A stretch of DNA of 64,000 bases from Diadophis punctatus similis (GCA_023053685.1 JALIGW010000061.1:2622001-2686000); one strand, 5' to 3'; positions 25,386 through 38,550 are shown, counted from the stretch's first letter. The notes: generated from the letters alone by a model not told the origin. Numbers and translations are program-made.

Positions 25386-28300
25386 AGCTTCTGTGAATTC
25401 AAACTACAATGGAGTGAGGTTTTGTTCCCCCAGATACTCACAGGTATCAGCCAGGAACTCCACCCCCAGCTTCTGTGAAATCAAACTACAATGGAGTGAG
25501 GTTTTTTTCCCAGATACTCACAGGTCTCAGCCAGGACTCCACCCCCAGCTTCTGTGAATTCAAACTACAATGGAGTGAGGTTTTTTTCCGAGATACTCAC
25601 AGGTCTCAGCCAGGAACTCGAACCCCAGCTTCTGTGAATTGAAAATACAATGCAGTGAGGTTTTTTCCCCCAGATACTCACAGGAATCAGCCAGGAACTC
25701 CACCCCCAGCTTCTGTGAATTCAAACTACAATGCAGCGGGGTTTTTCCCCCCAGATACTCACAGGTCTCATCCAGGAACTCCACCCCCAGCTTCTGTGAA
25801 TTCAAACTACAATGGATTGAGGTTTTGTCCCCCAGATACTCACACGTCTCAGCCAGGAACTCCACCAACAGCTTCTGTGAATTCAAACTACAATGGAGTG
25901 AGGTTTGTTCCCCCAGATACTCACAGGTCTCAGCCAGGAACTCCACCCCCAGCTTCTGTGAATTCAAACTACAATGGAGTGAGGTTTCTTCCCCCAGATA
26001 CTCACAGGTCTCAGCCAGGAACTCCACGCCCAGCTTCTGTGAATTCAAACTACAATGTAGTGAGGTTTCTTCCCCCAGATACTCACAGGTCTCAGCCAGG
26101 AACTCCACCCCCAGCTTCTGTGAATTCAAACTACAATGGAGTGAGGTTTGTTCCCCCAGATACTCACAGGTCTCAGCCAGGAACTCCACCCCCAGTTTCT
26201 GTGAATTCAAACTACAATGGAGTGAGGTTTCCCCCCCCCCAGATACTCACAGGTCTCAGCAAGGACCTCCACCCCCAGCTTTTGTGAATTCAAACTACAA
26301 TGGAGTGAGGTTTTCCCGCTGATACTCACAGGTCTTAGCCAGGAACTCCACCCCCAGCTTCTGTGAATTCAAACTACAATGGAGTGAGGTTCCCCCCCCA
26401 GATACTCACAGGTCTCAGCCAGGAACTCCACCACCAGCTACTGTGAAATCAAACTACAATGGAGTGAGGTTTTGTTCCCCCAGATACTCACGGGTCTCAG
26501 CCAGGAAGTCCACGCCCAGCTTCTGTGAATTGAAACTACAATGGAGTGAGGTTTGTTCCCCCATATACTCACAGGTCTCAGCCAGGAACTCCACCCCCAG
26601 TTTCTGTGAATTCAAACTAAAATGGATTGAGGTTTTTCTCCCAGATACTCACAGGTCTCAACCAGGAACTCCACCCCCAGCTTCTGTGAATTCAAACTGC
26701 AATGGAGTGAGGTTTTTTTCCCCAGATACTACAAGGGTCTCACCAAAGAACTCCACCCCCAGCTTCTGTGAATTCAAACTACAATGGATTGAGGTTTTTT
26801 TCCGAGATACTCACAGGTCTCAGTCAGGAACTCCAACCCCAGCTTCTGTGAATTGAAAATACAATGCAGTGAGGTTTTTCCCCCCAGATACTCACAGGTC
26901 TCAGCCAGGAACTCCACCCCCAGCTTCTTTGAATTCAAACTACAATGGATTGAGGTTTTGTCCCCCAGATACTCACACGTCTCAGCCAGGAACTCCACCA
27001 ACAGCTTCTGTGAATTCAAACTACAATGGAGTGAGGTTTCTTCCCCCAGATACTCACAGGTCTCAGCCAGGAACTCCACCCCCAGTTTCTGTGAATTCAA
27101 ACTACAATGGAGTGAAGTTTTTCCCCCCAGATACTCACAGGTATCAGCAAGGAACTCCACCCCAGCTTCTGTGAATTGAAACTACAATGCAGTGAGGTTT
27201 TTCTCCCAGATACTCACAGGTCTCAGCCAAGAACTCCACCCCCAGCTTCTGTGAATTCAAACTACAATGGAGTGAGGTTTTGTCCCCCCAGATACTCACA
27301 GGTCTCAGCCAAGAACTCCACCCCCAGCTTCTGTGAATGCAAACTACAATGGAGTGAGGTTCCCCCCCCAGATACTCACAGGTCTCAGCAAGGACCTCCA
27401 CCCACAGCTTTTGTGAATTCAAACTACAATGGAGTGAGGTTTTCCCGCTGATACTCACAGGTCTCAGCCAGGAACTCCACCCCCAGCTTCTGTGAATTCA
27501 AACTAGAATGGAGAGAGGTTCCCCCCCGATACTCACAGGTCTCAGCCAGGAACTCCACCCCCAGCTTCTGTGAAATCAAACTACAATGGAGTGAGGTTTT
27601 TTTCCCAGATACTCACAGGTCTTAGCCAGGAACTCCACCCCCAGCTTCTGTGAATTGAAACTACAATGCAGTGAGGTTTTGTTCCCCCAGATACTCACGG
27701 GTCTCAGCCAGGAACTCCACGCCTAGCTTCTGTTAATTCAAACTACAATGGAGTGAGGTTTGTTCCCCCAGATACTCACAGGTCTCAGCCAGGAACTCCA
27801 CCCCCAGCTTCTGTGAATTCAAACTACAATGGAGTGAGGTTTTTCCCCCAGATACTCACAGGTCTCAGCCAGGAACTCCACCCCAGCTTCTGTGAATTCA
27901 AACTACAATGCAGTGAGGTTTTTCCCCCCAGATACTCACAAGCCTCAGCCAGGAATTCCACCCCCAGCTTCTGTGAATTCAAACTAAAATGGATTGAGGT
28001 TTTTCTCCCAGATACTCACAGGTCTCAGCCAGGAACTCCACCCCCAGCTTCTGTGAATTCAAACTGCAATGGAGTGAGGTTTTTTCCCCCAGATACTACA
28101 ATGGTCTCACCAAAGAACTCCACCCCCAGCTTCTGTGAATTCAAACTACAATGGATTGAGGTTTTTTTCCGAGATACTCACAGGTCTCAGTCAGGAACTC
28201 CAACCCCAGCTTCTGTGAATTGAAAATACAATGCAGTGAGGTTTTTCCCCCCAGATACTCACAGGTCTCAGCCAGGAACTCCACCCCCAGCTTCTGTGAA

Positions 28301-30466
28301 TTCAAACTACAATGGAGTGAGGTTCCCCCCCCAGATACTCACAGGTCTCAGCCAGGAACTCCACCCCCAGCTTCTGTGAAATCAAACTACAATGGAGTGA
28401 GGTTTTGTTCCCCCAGATACTCACGGGTCTCAGCCAGGAAGTCCACGCCCAGCTTCTGTGAATTGAAACTACAATGGAGTGAGGTTTGTTCCCCCAGATA
28501 GTCACAGGTCTCAGCCAGGAACTCCACCCCCAGCTTCTGTGAATTCAAACTACAATGGAGTGAAGTGTTTCCCCCGAGATACTCACAGGTATCAGCCAGG
28601 AACTCCACCCCAGCTTCTGTGAATTGAAACTACAATGCAGTGAGGTTTTTCCCCCCAGATACTCACAAGCCTCAGCCAGGAATTCCACCCCCAGCTTCTG
28701 TGAATTCAAACTAAAATGGATTGAGGTTTTTCTCCCAGATACTCACAGGTCTCAGCCAGGAACTCCACCCCCAGCTTCTGTGAATTCAAACTACAATGGA
28801 TTGAGGTTTTTTTCCGAGATACTCACAGGTCTCAGTCAGGAACTCCAACCCCAGCTACTGTGAATTGAAAATACAATGCAGTGAGGTTTTTCCCCCCAGA
28901 TACTCACAGGTCTCAGCCAGGAACTCCACCCCCAGCTTCTTTGAATTCAAACTACAATGGATTGAGGTTTTGTCCCCCAGATACTCACACGTCTCAGCCA
29001 GGAACTCCACCAACAGCTTCTGTGAATTCAAACTACAATGGAGTGAGGTTTTTTCCCCGAGATACTAACAAGTCTCAGCCAGGAACTCCACCCACAGCTT
29101 CTGTGAATTCAAACTACAATGGAGTGAGGTTTCTTCCCCCAGATACTCACAGGTCTCAGCCAGGAACTCCACCCCCAGTTTCTGTGAATTCAAACTACAA
29201 TGGAGTGAAGTTTTTCCCCCCAGATACTCACAGGTATCAGCAAGGAACTCCACCCCAGCTTCTGTGAATTGAAACTACAATGCAGTGAGGTTTTTCTCCC
29301 AGATACTCACAGGTCTCAGCCAAGAACTCCACCCCCAGCTTCTGTGAATTCAAACTACAATGGAGTGAGGTTTTGTTCCCCCAGATACTCACAGGTCTCA
29401 GCCAAGAACTCCACCCCCAGCTTCTGTGAATGCAAACTACAATGGAGTGAGGTTCCCCCCCCCCCAGATACTCACAGGTCTCAGCAAGGACCTCCACCCA
29501 CAGCTTTTGTGAATTCAAACTACAATGGAGTGAGGTTTTCCCGCTGATACTCACAGGTCTCAGCCAGGAACTCCACCCCCAGCTTCTGTGAATTCAAACT
29601 AGAATGGAGAGAGGTTCCCCCCCGATACTCACAGGTCTCAGCCAGGAACTCCACCCCCAGCTTCTGTGAAATCAAACTACAATGGAGTGAGGTTTTTTTC
29701 CCAGATACTCACAGGTCTTAGCCAGGAACTCCACCCCCAGCTTCTGTGAATTGAAACTACAATGCAGTGAGGTTTTGTTCCCCCAGATACTCACGGGTCT
29801 CAGCCAGGAACTCCACCCCCAGCTTCTGTGAATTGAAACTACAATGCAGTGAGGTTTTGTTCCCCCAGATACTCACAGGTCTCAGCCAGGAACTCCACCC
29901 CCAGCTTCTGTGAATTCAAACTACAATGGAGTGAGGTTTTTCCCCCAGATACTCACAGGTCTCAGCCAGGAACTCCACCCCAGCTTCTGTGAATTCAAAC
30001 TACAATGCAGTGAGGTTTTTCCCCCCAGATACTCACAAGCCTCAGCCAGGAATTCCACCCCCAGCTTCTGTGAATTCAAACTAAAATGGATTGAGGTTTT
30101 TCTCCCAGATACTCACAAGCCTCAGCCAGGAATTCCACCCCCAGCTTCTGTGAATTCAAACTGCAATGGAGTGAGGTTTTTTCCCCCAGATACTACAAGG
30201 GTCTCACCAAAGAACTCCACCCCCAGCTTCTGTGAATTCAAACTACAATGGATTGAGGTTTTTTTCTGAGATACTCACAGGTCTCAGTCAGGAACTCCAA
30301 CCCCAGCTACTGTTAATTGAAAATACAATGCAGTGAGGTTTTTCCCCCCAGATACTCACAGGTCTCAGCCAGGAACTCCACCCCCAGCTTCTTTGAATTC
30401 AAACTACAATGGATTGAGGTTTTGTCCCCCAGATACTCACACGTCTCAGCCAGGAACTCCACCAAC
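25386..30466. repeat. 5,081-bp tandem duplication, copy J1
   Basis: About 63 monomers, repeated immediately downstream. Matching landmarks are GCAGCGGGG at 25733 and 30814, the private CCCATATACTC near 26,571 and 31,652, AGAATGGAGAGAGG at 27505 and 32586, and GAAGTGTTT at 28562 and 33643, all 5,081 bp apart. Inside the copy is an older duplication of 2,012-2,096 bp (25-26 monomers), for example AGAATGGAGAGAGG at 27505 and 29601. AGATACTACAATGGTC near 28,090 occurs only here and in J2. The breakpoint is ambiguous over about 38 bp because both sides are the same monomer. Confidence 0.92.
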
Positions 30467-33400
30467 AGCTTCTGTGAATTCAAACTACAATGGAGTGAGG
30501 TTTTGTTCCCCCAGATACTCACAGGTATCAGCCAGGAACTCCACCCCCAGCTTCTGTGAAATCAAACTACAATGGAGTGAGGTTTTTTTCCCAGATACTC
30601 ACAGGTCTCAGCCAGGACTCCACCCCCAGCTTCTGTGAGTTCAAACTACAATGGAGTGAGGTTTTTTTCCGAGATACTCACAGGTCTCAGCCAGGAACTC
30701 GAACGCCAGCTTCTCTGAATTGAAAATACAATGCAGTGAGGTTTTTTCCCCCAGATACTCACAGGAATCAGCCAGGAACTCCACCCCCAGCTTCTGTGAA
30801 TTCAAACTACAATGCAGCGGGGTTTTTCCCCCCAGATACTCACAAGTCTCATCCAGGAACTCCACCCCCAGCTTCTGTGAATTCAAACTACAATGGATTG
30901 AGGTTTTGTCCCCCAGATACTCACACGTCTCAGCCAGGAACTCCACCAACAGCTTCTGTGAATTCAAACTACAATGGAGTGAGGTTTGTTCCCCCAGATA
31001 CTCACAGGTCTCAGCCAGGAACTCCACCCCCAGCTTCTGTGAATTCAAACTACAATGGAGTGAGGTTTCTTCCCCCAGATACTCACAGGTCTCAGCCAGG
31101 AACTCCACGCCCAGCTTCTGTGAATTCAAACTACAATGTAGTGAGGTTTCTTCCCCCAGATACTCACAGGTCTCAGCCAGGAACTCCACCCCCAGCTTCT
31201 GTGAATTCAAACTACAATGGAGTGAGGTTTGTTCCCCCAGATACTCACAGGTCTCAGCCAGGAACTCCACCCCCAGTTTCTGTGAATTCAAACTACAATG
31301 GAGTGAGGTTTCCCCCCCCCCAGATACTCACAGGTCTCAGCAAGGACCTCCACCCCCAGCTTTTGTGAATTCAAACTACAATGGAGTGAGGTTTTCCCGC
31401 TGATACTCACAGGTCTTAGCCAGGAACTCCACCCCCAGCTTCTGTGAATTCAAACTACAATGGAGTGAGGTTCCCCCCCCAGATACTCACAGGTCTCAGC
31501 CAGGAACTCCACCACCAGCTACTGTGAAATCAAACTACAATGGAGTGAGGTTTTGTTCCCCCAGATACTCACGGGTCTCAGCCAGGAAGTCCACGCCCAG
31601 CTTCTGTGAATTGAAACTACAATGGAGTGAGGTTTGTTCCCCCATATACTCACAGGTCTCAGCCAGGAACTCCACCCCCAGTTTCTGTGAATTCAAACTA
31701 AAATGGATTGAGGTTTTTCTCCCAGATACTCACAGGTCTCAACCAGGAACTCCACCCCCAGCTTCTGTGAATTCAAACTGCAATGGAGTGAGGTTTTTTC
31801 CCCCAGATACTACAAGGGTCTCACCAAAGAACTCCACCCCCAGCTTCTGTGAATTCAAACTACAATGGATTGAGGTTTTTTTCCGAGATACTCACAGGTC
31901 TCAGTCAGGAACTCCAACCCCAGCTTCTGTGAATTGAAAATACAATGCAGTGAGGTTTTTCCCCCCAGATACTCACAGGTCTCAGCCAGGAACTCCACCC
32001 CCAGCTTCTTTGAATTCAAACTACAATGGATTGAGGTTTTGTCCCCCAGATACTCACACGTCTCAGCCAGGAACTCCACCAACAGCTTCTGTGAATTCAA
32101 ACTACAATGGAGTGAGGTTTCTTCCCCCAGATACTCACAGGTCTCAGCCAGGAACTCCACCCCCAGTTTCTGTGAATTCAAACTACAATGGAGTGAAGTT
32201 TTTCCCCCCAGATACTCACAGGTATCAGCAAGGAACTCCACCCCAGCTTCTGTGAATTGAAACTACAATGCAGTGAGGTTTTTCTCCCAGATACTCACAG
32301 GTCTCAGCCAAGAACTCCACCCCCAGCTTCTGTGAATTCAAACTACAATGGAGTGAGGTTTTGTTCCCCCAGATACTCACAGGTCTCAGCCAAGAACTCC
32401 ACCCCCAGCTTCTGTGAATGCAAACTACAATGGAGTGAGGTTCCCCCCCCAGATACTCACAGGTCTCAGCAAGGACCTCCACCCACAGCTTTTGTGAATT
32501 CAAACTACAATGGAGTGAGGTTTTCCCGCTGATACTCACAGGTCTCAGCCAGGAACTCCACCCCCAGCTTCTGTGAATTCAAACTAGAATGGAGAGAGGT
32601 TCCCCCCCGATACTCACAGGTCTCAGCCAGGAACTCCACCCCCAGCTTCTGTGAAATCAAACTACAATGGAGTGAGGTTTTTTTCCCAGATACTCACAGG
32701 TCTTAGCCAGGAACTCCACCCCCAGCTTCTGTGAATTGAAACTACAATGCAGTGAGGTTTTGTTCCCCCAGATACTCACGGGTCTCAGCCAGGAACTCCA
32801 CGCCTAGCTTCTGTTAATTCAAACTACAATGGAGTGAGGTTTGTTCCCCCAGATACTCACAGGTCTCAGCCAGGAACTCCACCCCCAGCTTCTGTGAATT
32901 CAAACTACAATGGAGTGAGGTTTTTCCCCCAGATACTCACAGGTCTCAGCCAGGAACTCCACCCCAGCTTCTGTGAATTCAAACTACAATGCAGTGAGGT
33001 TTTTCCCCCCAGATACTCACAAGCCTCAGCCAGGAATTCCACCCCCAGCTTCTGTGAATTCAAACTAAAATGGATTGAGGTTTTTCTCCCAGATACTCAC
33101 AGGTCTCAGCCAGGAACTCCACCCCCAGCTTCTGTGAATTCAAACTGCAATGGAGTGAGGTTTTTTCCCCCAGATACTACAATGGTCTCACCAAAGAACT
33201 CCACCCCCAGCTTCTGTGAATTCAAACTACAATGGATTGAGGTTTTTTTCCGAGATACTCACAGGTCTCAGTCAGGAACTCCAACCCCAGCTTCTGTGAA
33301 TTGAAAATACAATGCAGTGAGGTTTTTCCCCCCAGATACTCACAGGTCTCAGCCAGGAACTCCACCCCCAGCTTCTGTGAATTCAAACTACAATGGAGTG

Positions 33401-35547
33401 AGGTTCCCCCCCCAGATACTCACAGGTCTCAGCCAGGAACTCCACCCCCAGCTTCTGTGAAATCAAACTACAATGGAGTGAGGTTTTGTTCCCCCAGATA
33501 CTCACGGGTCTCAGCCAGGAAGTCCACGCCCAGCTTCTGTGAATTGAAACTACAATGGAGTGAGGTTTGTTCCCCCAGATAGTCACAGGTCTCAGCCAGG
33601 AACTCCACCCCCAGCTTCTGTGAATTCAAACTACAATGGAGTGAAGTGTTTCCCCCGAGATACTCACAGGTATCAGCCAGGAACTCCACCCCAGCTTCTG
33701 TGAATTGAAACTACAATGCAGTGAGGTTTTTCCCCCCAGATACTCACAAGCCTCAGCCAGGAATTCCACCCCCAGCTTCTGTGAATTCAAACTAAAATGG
33801 ATTGAGGTTTTTCTCCCAGATACTCACAGGTCTCAGCCAGGAACTCCACCCCCAGCTTCTGTGAATTCAAACTACAATGGATTGAGGTTTTTTTCCGAGA
33901 TACTCACAGGTCTCAGTCAGGAACTCCAACCCCAGCTACTGTGAATTGAAAATACAATGCAGTGAGGTTTTTCCCCCCAGATACTCACAGGTCTCAGCCA
34001 GGAACTCCACCCCCAGCTTCTTTGAATTCAAACTACAATGGATTGAGGTTTTGTCCCCCAGATACTCACACGTCTCAGCCAGGAACTCCACCAACAGCTT
34101 CTGTGAATTCAAACTACAATGGAGTGAGGTTTTTTCCCCGAGATACTAACAAGTCTCAGCCAGGAACTCCACCCACAGCTTCTGTGAATTCAAACTACAA
34201 TGGAGTGAGGTTTCTTCCCCCAGATACTCACAGGTCTCAGCCAGGAACTCCACCCCCAGTTTCTGTGAATTCAAACTACAATGGAGTGAAGTTTTTCCCC
34301 CCAGATACTCACAGGTATCAGCAAGGAACTCCACCCCAGCTTCTGTGAATTGAAACTACAATGCAGTGAGGTTTTTCTCCCAGATACTCACAGGTCTCAG
34401 CCAAGAACTCCACCCCCAGCTTCTGTGAATTCAAACTACAATGGAGTGAGGTTTTGTTCCCCCAGATACTCACAGGTCTCAGCCAAGAACTCCACCCCCA
34501 GCTTCTGTGAATGCAAACTACAATGGAGTGAGGTTCCCCCCCCCCAGATACTCACAGGTCTCAGCAAGGACCTCCACCCACAGCTTTTGTGAATTCAAAC
34601 TACAATGGAGTGAGGTTTTCCCGCTGATACTCACAGGTCTCAGCCAGGAACTCCACCCCCAGCTTCTGTGAATTCAAACTAGAATGGAGAGAGGTTCCCC
34701 CCCGATACTCACAGGTCTCAGCCAGGAACTCCACCCCCAGCTTCTGTGAAATCAAACTACAATGGAGTGAGGTTTTTTTCCCAGATACTCACAGGTCTTA
34801 GCCAGGAACTCCACCCCCAGCTTCTGTGAATTGAAACTACAATGCAGTGAGGTTTTGTTCCCCCAGATACTCACGGGTCTCAGCCAGGAACTCCACCCCC
34901 AGCTTCTGTGAATTGAAACTACAATGCAGTGAGGTTTTGTTCCCCCAGATACTCACAGGTCTCAGCCAGGAACTCCACCCCCAGCTTCTGTGAATTCAAA
35001 CTACAATGGAGTGAGGTTTTTCCCCCAGATACTCACAGGTCTCAGCCAGGAACTCCACCCCAGCTTCTGTGAATTCAAACTACAATGCAGTGAGGTTTTT
35101 CCCCCCAGATACTCACAAGCCTCAGCCAGGAATTCCACCCCCAGCTTCTGTGAATTCAAACTAAAATGGATTGAGGTTTTTCTCCCAGATACTCACAAGC
35201 CTCAGCCAGGAATTCCACCCCCAGCTTCTGTGAATTCAAACTGCAATGGAGTGAGGTTTTTTCCCCCAGATACTACAAGGGTCTCACCAAAGAACTCCAC
35301 CCCCAGCTTCTGTGAATTCAAACTACAATGGATTGAGGTTTTTTTCCGAGATACTCACAGGTCTCAGTCAGGAACTCCAACCCCAGCTACTGTTAATTGA
35401 AAATACAATGCAGTGAGGTTTTTCCCCCCAGATACTCACAGGTCTCAGCCAGGAACTCCACCCCCAGCTTCTTTGAATTCAAACTACAATGGATTGAGGT
35501 TTTGTCCCCCAGATACTCACACGTCTCAGCCAGGAACTCCACCAACA
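30467..35547. repeat. 5,081-bp tandem duplication, copy J2
   Basis: Second copy. Identity with J1 continues to about 35,584. Differences seen by eye are few: GTGAGTTCAAAC near 30,647 and GAACGCCAGCTTCTCTG near 30,702 are private to J2; CACAGGTCTCATCC near 25,762 is private to J1; TTTTTTTCCCCAG in J1 is TTTTTTCCCCCAG in J2. A C11 tract near 29,455-29,465 in J1 is C10 in J2, so the shift becomes 5,080 bp from there on. This is the largest and among the most recent duplications in the window. Confidence 0.92.
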
Positions 35548-36930
35548 GCTTCTGTGAATTCAAACTACAATGGAGTGAGGTTTTTTCCCCGAGATACTAA
35601 CAAGTCTCAGCCAGGAACTCCACCCACAGCTTCTGTGAATTCAAACTACAATGGAGTGAGGTTTCTTCCCCCAGATACTCACAGGTCTCAGCCAGGAACT
35701 CCACCCCCAGTTTCTGTGAATTCAAACTACAATGGAGTGAAGTTTTTCCCCCCAGATACTCACAGGTATCAGCAAGGAACTCCACCCCAGCTTCTGTGAA
35801 TTGAAACTACAATGCAGTGAGGTTTTTCTCCCAGATACTCACAGGTCTCAGCCAAGAACTCCACCCCCAGCTTCTGTGAATTCAAACTACAATGGAGTGA
35901 GGTTTTGTTCCCCCAGATACTCACAGGTCTCAGCCAAGAACTCCACCCCCAGCTTCTGTGAATGCAAACTACAATGGAGTGAGGTTCCCCCCCCCACATA
36001 CTCACAGGTCTCAGCAAGGACCTCCACCCACAGCTTTTGTGAATTCAAACTACAATGGAGTGAGGTTTTCCCGCTGATACTCACAGGTCTCAGCCAGGAA
36101 CTCCACCCCCAGCTTCTGTGAATTCAAACTAGAATGGAGAGAGGTTCCCCCCCGATACTCACAGGTCTCAGCCAGGAACTCCACTCCCAGCTTCTGTGAA
36201 ATCAAACTACAATGGAGTGAGGTTTTTTTCCCAGATACTCACAGGTCTTAGCCAGGAACTCCACCCCCAGCTTCTGTGAATTGAAACTACAATGCAGTGA
36301 GGTTTTGTTACCCCAGATACTCACGGGTCTCAGCCAGGAACTCCACGCCCAGCTTCTGTGAAATCAAACTACAATGGAGTGAGGTTTGTTCCCCCAGATA
36401 CTCACAGGTCTCAGCCAGGAACTCCACCCCCAGCTTCTGTGAATTCAAACTACAATGGAGTGAGGTTTTTCCCCCAGATACTCACAGGTCTCAGCCAGGA
36501 ACTCCACCCCAGCTTCTGTGAATTGAAACTACAATGCAGTGAGGTTTTTCCCCCCAGATACTCACAAGCCTCAGCCAGGAATTCCACCCCCAGCTTCTGT
36601 GAATTCAAACTAAAATGGATTGAGGTTTTTCTCCCAGATACTCACAGGTCTCAGCCAGGAACTCCACCCCCAGCTTCTGTGAATTCAAACTGCAATGGAG
36701 TGAGGTTTTTTCCCCCAGATACTACAAGGGTCTCACCAAAGAACTCCACCCCCAGCTTCTGTGAATTCAAACTACAATGGAGAGAGCTTCCCCCCCGATA
36801 CTCACAGGTCTCAGCCAGGAACTCCACCCCCAGCTTCTGTGAAATCAAACTACAATGGAGTGAGGTTTTTTTCCCAGATACTCACAGGTCTTAGCCAGGA
36901 ACTCCACCCCCAGCTTCTGTGAATTGAAAC
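35548..36930. repeat. Continuation of the J pattern and decay into family D
   Basis: The pattern continues like the right part of J1 and J2 with small private changes: a CCCCACATACTC monomer near 35,996, CCACTCCC near 36,182 and GTTACC near 36,307. AGAATGGAGAGAGG is at 36131, 1,450 bp (18 monomers) after its copy at 34681. A hybrid ACAATGGAGAGAGCTTCCC lies near 36,773, fusing an ACTACAAGGGTC-type neighbour with the AGAGAGG monomer. This is the last of the left-hand family C material. Confidence 0.75.
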
Positions 36931-37522
36931 TACAATGCAGTGAGGTTTTCCCGCCGATACTCACAGGTCTCAGCCAGGAACTCCACCCCCAGCTTCTGAG
37001 AATTCAAACTACAATGGAGTGAGGTTCCCCCCCCCCAGATACTCACAGGTCTCAGCAAGGACCTCCACCCCCAGCTTTTGTGAATTCAAACTACAATGGA
37101 GTGAGGTTTTCCCGCCGATACTCACAGGTCTCAGCCAGGAACTCCACCCCCAGCTTCTGTGAATTCAAACTACAATGGAGTGAGGTTCCCCCCCCCCGAT
37201 ACTCACAGGTCTCAGCCAGGAACTCCACCCCCAGCTTCTGTGAAATCAAACTACAATGGAGTGAGGTTTTTTTCCCAGATACTCACAGGTCTTAGCCAGG
37301 AACTCCACCCCCAGCTTCTGTGAATTCAAACTGCAATGGAGTGAGGTTTTTTCCCCCAGATACTAACAGGTCTCACCCAAGAACTCCACCCCCAGCTTCT
37401 GTGAATTCAAACTACAATGGATTGAGGTTTTTCCCCCCAGATACTCACAGGTCTCAGCCAGGAACTCCACCCCCAGCTTCTCTGAATTCAAACTACAATG
37501 GAGTGAGGTTTCCCCCCCCCCC

Positions 37523-37604
37523 AGATACTCACAGGTCTCAGCCAGGAACTCCACCCCCAGCTTCTGTGAATTCAAACTACAATGGAGTGAGGTTTTTTCC
37601 CCCG
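37523..37604 (+). repeat. Reference monomer (82 bp, close to consensus)
   Basis: This is a clean example of the unit. AGATACTCACAGG opens it. CAGCCAGGAACTCC and ACCCCCAGCTTCTG follow, then the EcoRI site GAATTC, then AAACTACAATGGAGTGAGG, then a T6C6-type pyrimidine tract. An 81-bp consensus tallied by eye has about 21 A, 15 G, 19 T and 26 C, and no CpG. Main variable sites across the array are GAATTC versus GAATTG or GAAATC, CAATGGAG versus CAATGCAG, GAGTGAGG versus GATTGAGG or GAGTGAAG, CACCCCC versus CACGCCC, CACAGG versus CACGGG or CACACG, and the tract composition (TTTGTTCCCCC, TTTCTTCCCCC, TTTTTTCCGAG, TTTTCTCCCAG). Confidence 0.95.
37525..37565 (-). other. Splice-like signals flanking a 31-bp exon-like segment (reference monomer)
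   Basis: Read on the minus strand, the monomer has TTCACAG at its acceptor-like end (AG at 37564-37565), then a 31-bp segment (37563 down to 37533), then GTGAGTAT (37532 down to 37525), an exact match to the GTRAGT donor core. A CTCAC sequence 24 bases upstream of the AG fits a loose branch-point pattern, though an earlier TAG intervenes. The arrangement recurs in most monomers. A 31-bp exon is not a multiple of three. This is a sequence pattern only; nothing here shows that it is transcribed or spliced. Confidence 0.3.
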
Positions 37605-37670
37605 AGATACTCACAGGTCTCAGCCAGGAACTCCACCCCCAGCTTCTGTGAATTCAAACTACAATGGAGT

Positions 37671-38312
37671 GAGGTTTCCCCCCCAGATACTCACAGGTCT
37701 CAGCCAGGAACTCCACCCCCAGCTTCTGTGAATTCAAACTACAATGGAGTGAGGTTTCCCCCCCAGATACTCACAGGTCTCAGCCAGAAACTCCACCCCC
37801 AGCTTCTGTGAATTCAAACTACAATGGAGTGAGGTTTTTTCCCCCAGATACTCACAGGTCTCAGCCAGGAACTCCATCCCCAGCTTCTGTGAATTCAAAC
37901 TACAATGAAGTGAGGTTTTTTCCCCAGATACTCACAGGTCTCAGCCAGGAACTCCACCCCCAGCTTCTGTGAATTCAAACTACAATGGAGTGAGGTTTCC
38001 CCCCCAGATACTCACAGGTCTCAGCCAGGAACTCCACCCCCAGCTTCTGTGAATTCAAACTACAATGGAGTGAGGTTTCCCCCCCAGATACTCACAGGTC
38101 TCAGCCAGAAACTCCACCCCCAGCTTCTGTGAATTCAAACTACAATGGAGTGAGGTTTTTTCCCCCAGATACTCACAGGTCTCAGCCAGGAACTCCATCC
38201 CCAGCTTCTGTGAATTCAAACTACAATGAAGTGAGGTTTTTTCCCCAGATACTCACAGGTCTCAGCCAGGAACTCCACGCCCAGCTTCTGTGAATTCAAA
38301 TTACAATGGAGT
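37671..38312. repeat. 321-bp tetramer, two tandem copies
   Basis: Four monomers in fixed order: a TTTCCCCCCC tract monomer, a second one with CCAGAAACTCC, a CATCCCCAGC monomer, and a CAATGAAG monomer with TTTTTTCCCCAG. The set starts at 37,671 and again at 37,992. The pair is itself copied 1,214 bp downstream, at about 38,884-39,525. Confidence 0.8.
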
Positions 38313-38550
38313 GAGGTTTTTCCCCTCAAATACTCACAGGTCTCAGCCAGGAACTCCACCCCCAGCTTCTGTGAATTCAAACTACAATGGAGTGAGGTTT
38401 TCCCCCCCAGATACTCACAGCTCTCAGCCAGGAACTCCACCCCCAGCTTCTCTGAATTCAAACTACAATGGAGTGAGGTTTTTTCCCCCCAGATAATCAC
38501 ATGTCTCAGCCAGGAACTCCACTCCAGCTTCTGTGAATTGAAACTAAAAT

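Noticed and set aside
25386..35547. The 5,081-bp duplication being purely an assembly error
   Set aside because: Not adopted as the main reading because the copies differ by several private substitutions and one C-tract length. It remains possible and is listed under how to check.
37501..37530. G-quadruplex formation by the G-runs of the minus strand
   Set aside because: Each monomer has one long G-run and one G5 run about 45 bases apart, with loops far too long for a canonical four-tract quadruplex. Structures within one long G-run or between strands cannot be judged from sequence alone.
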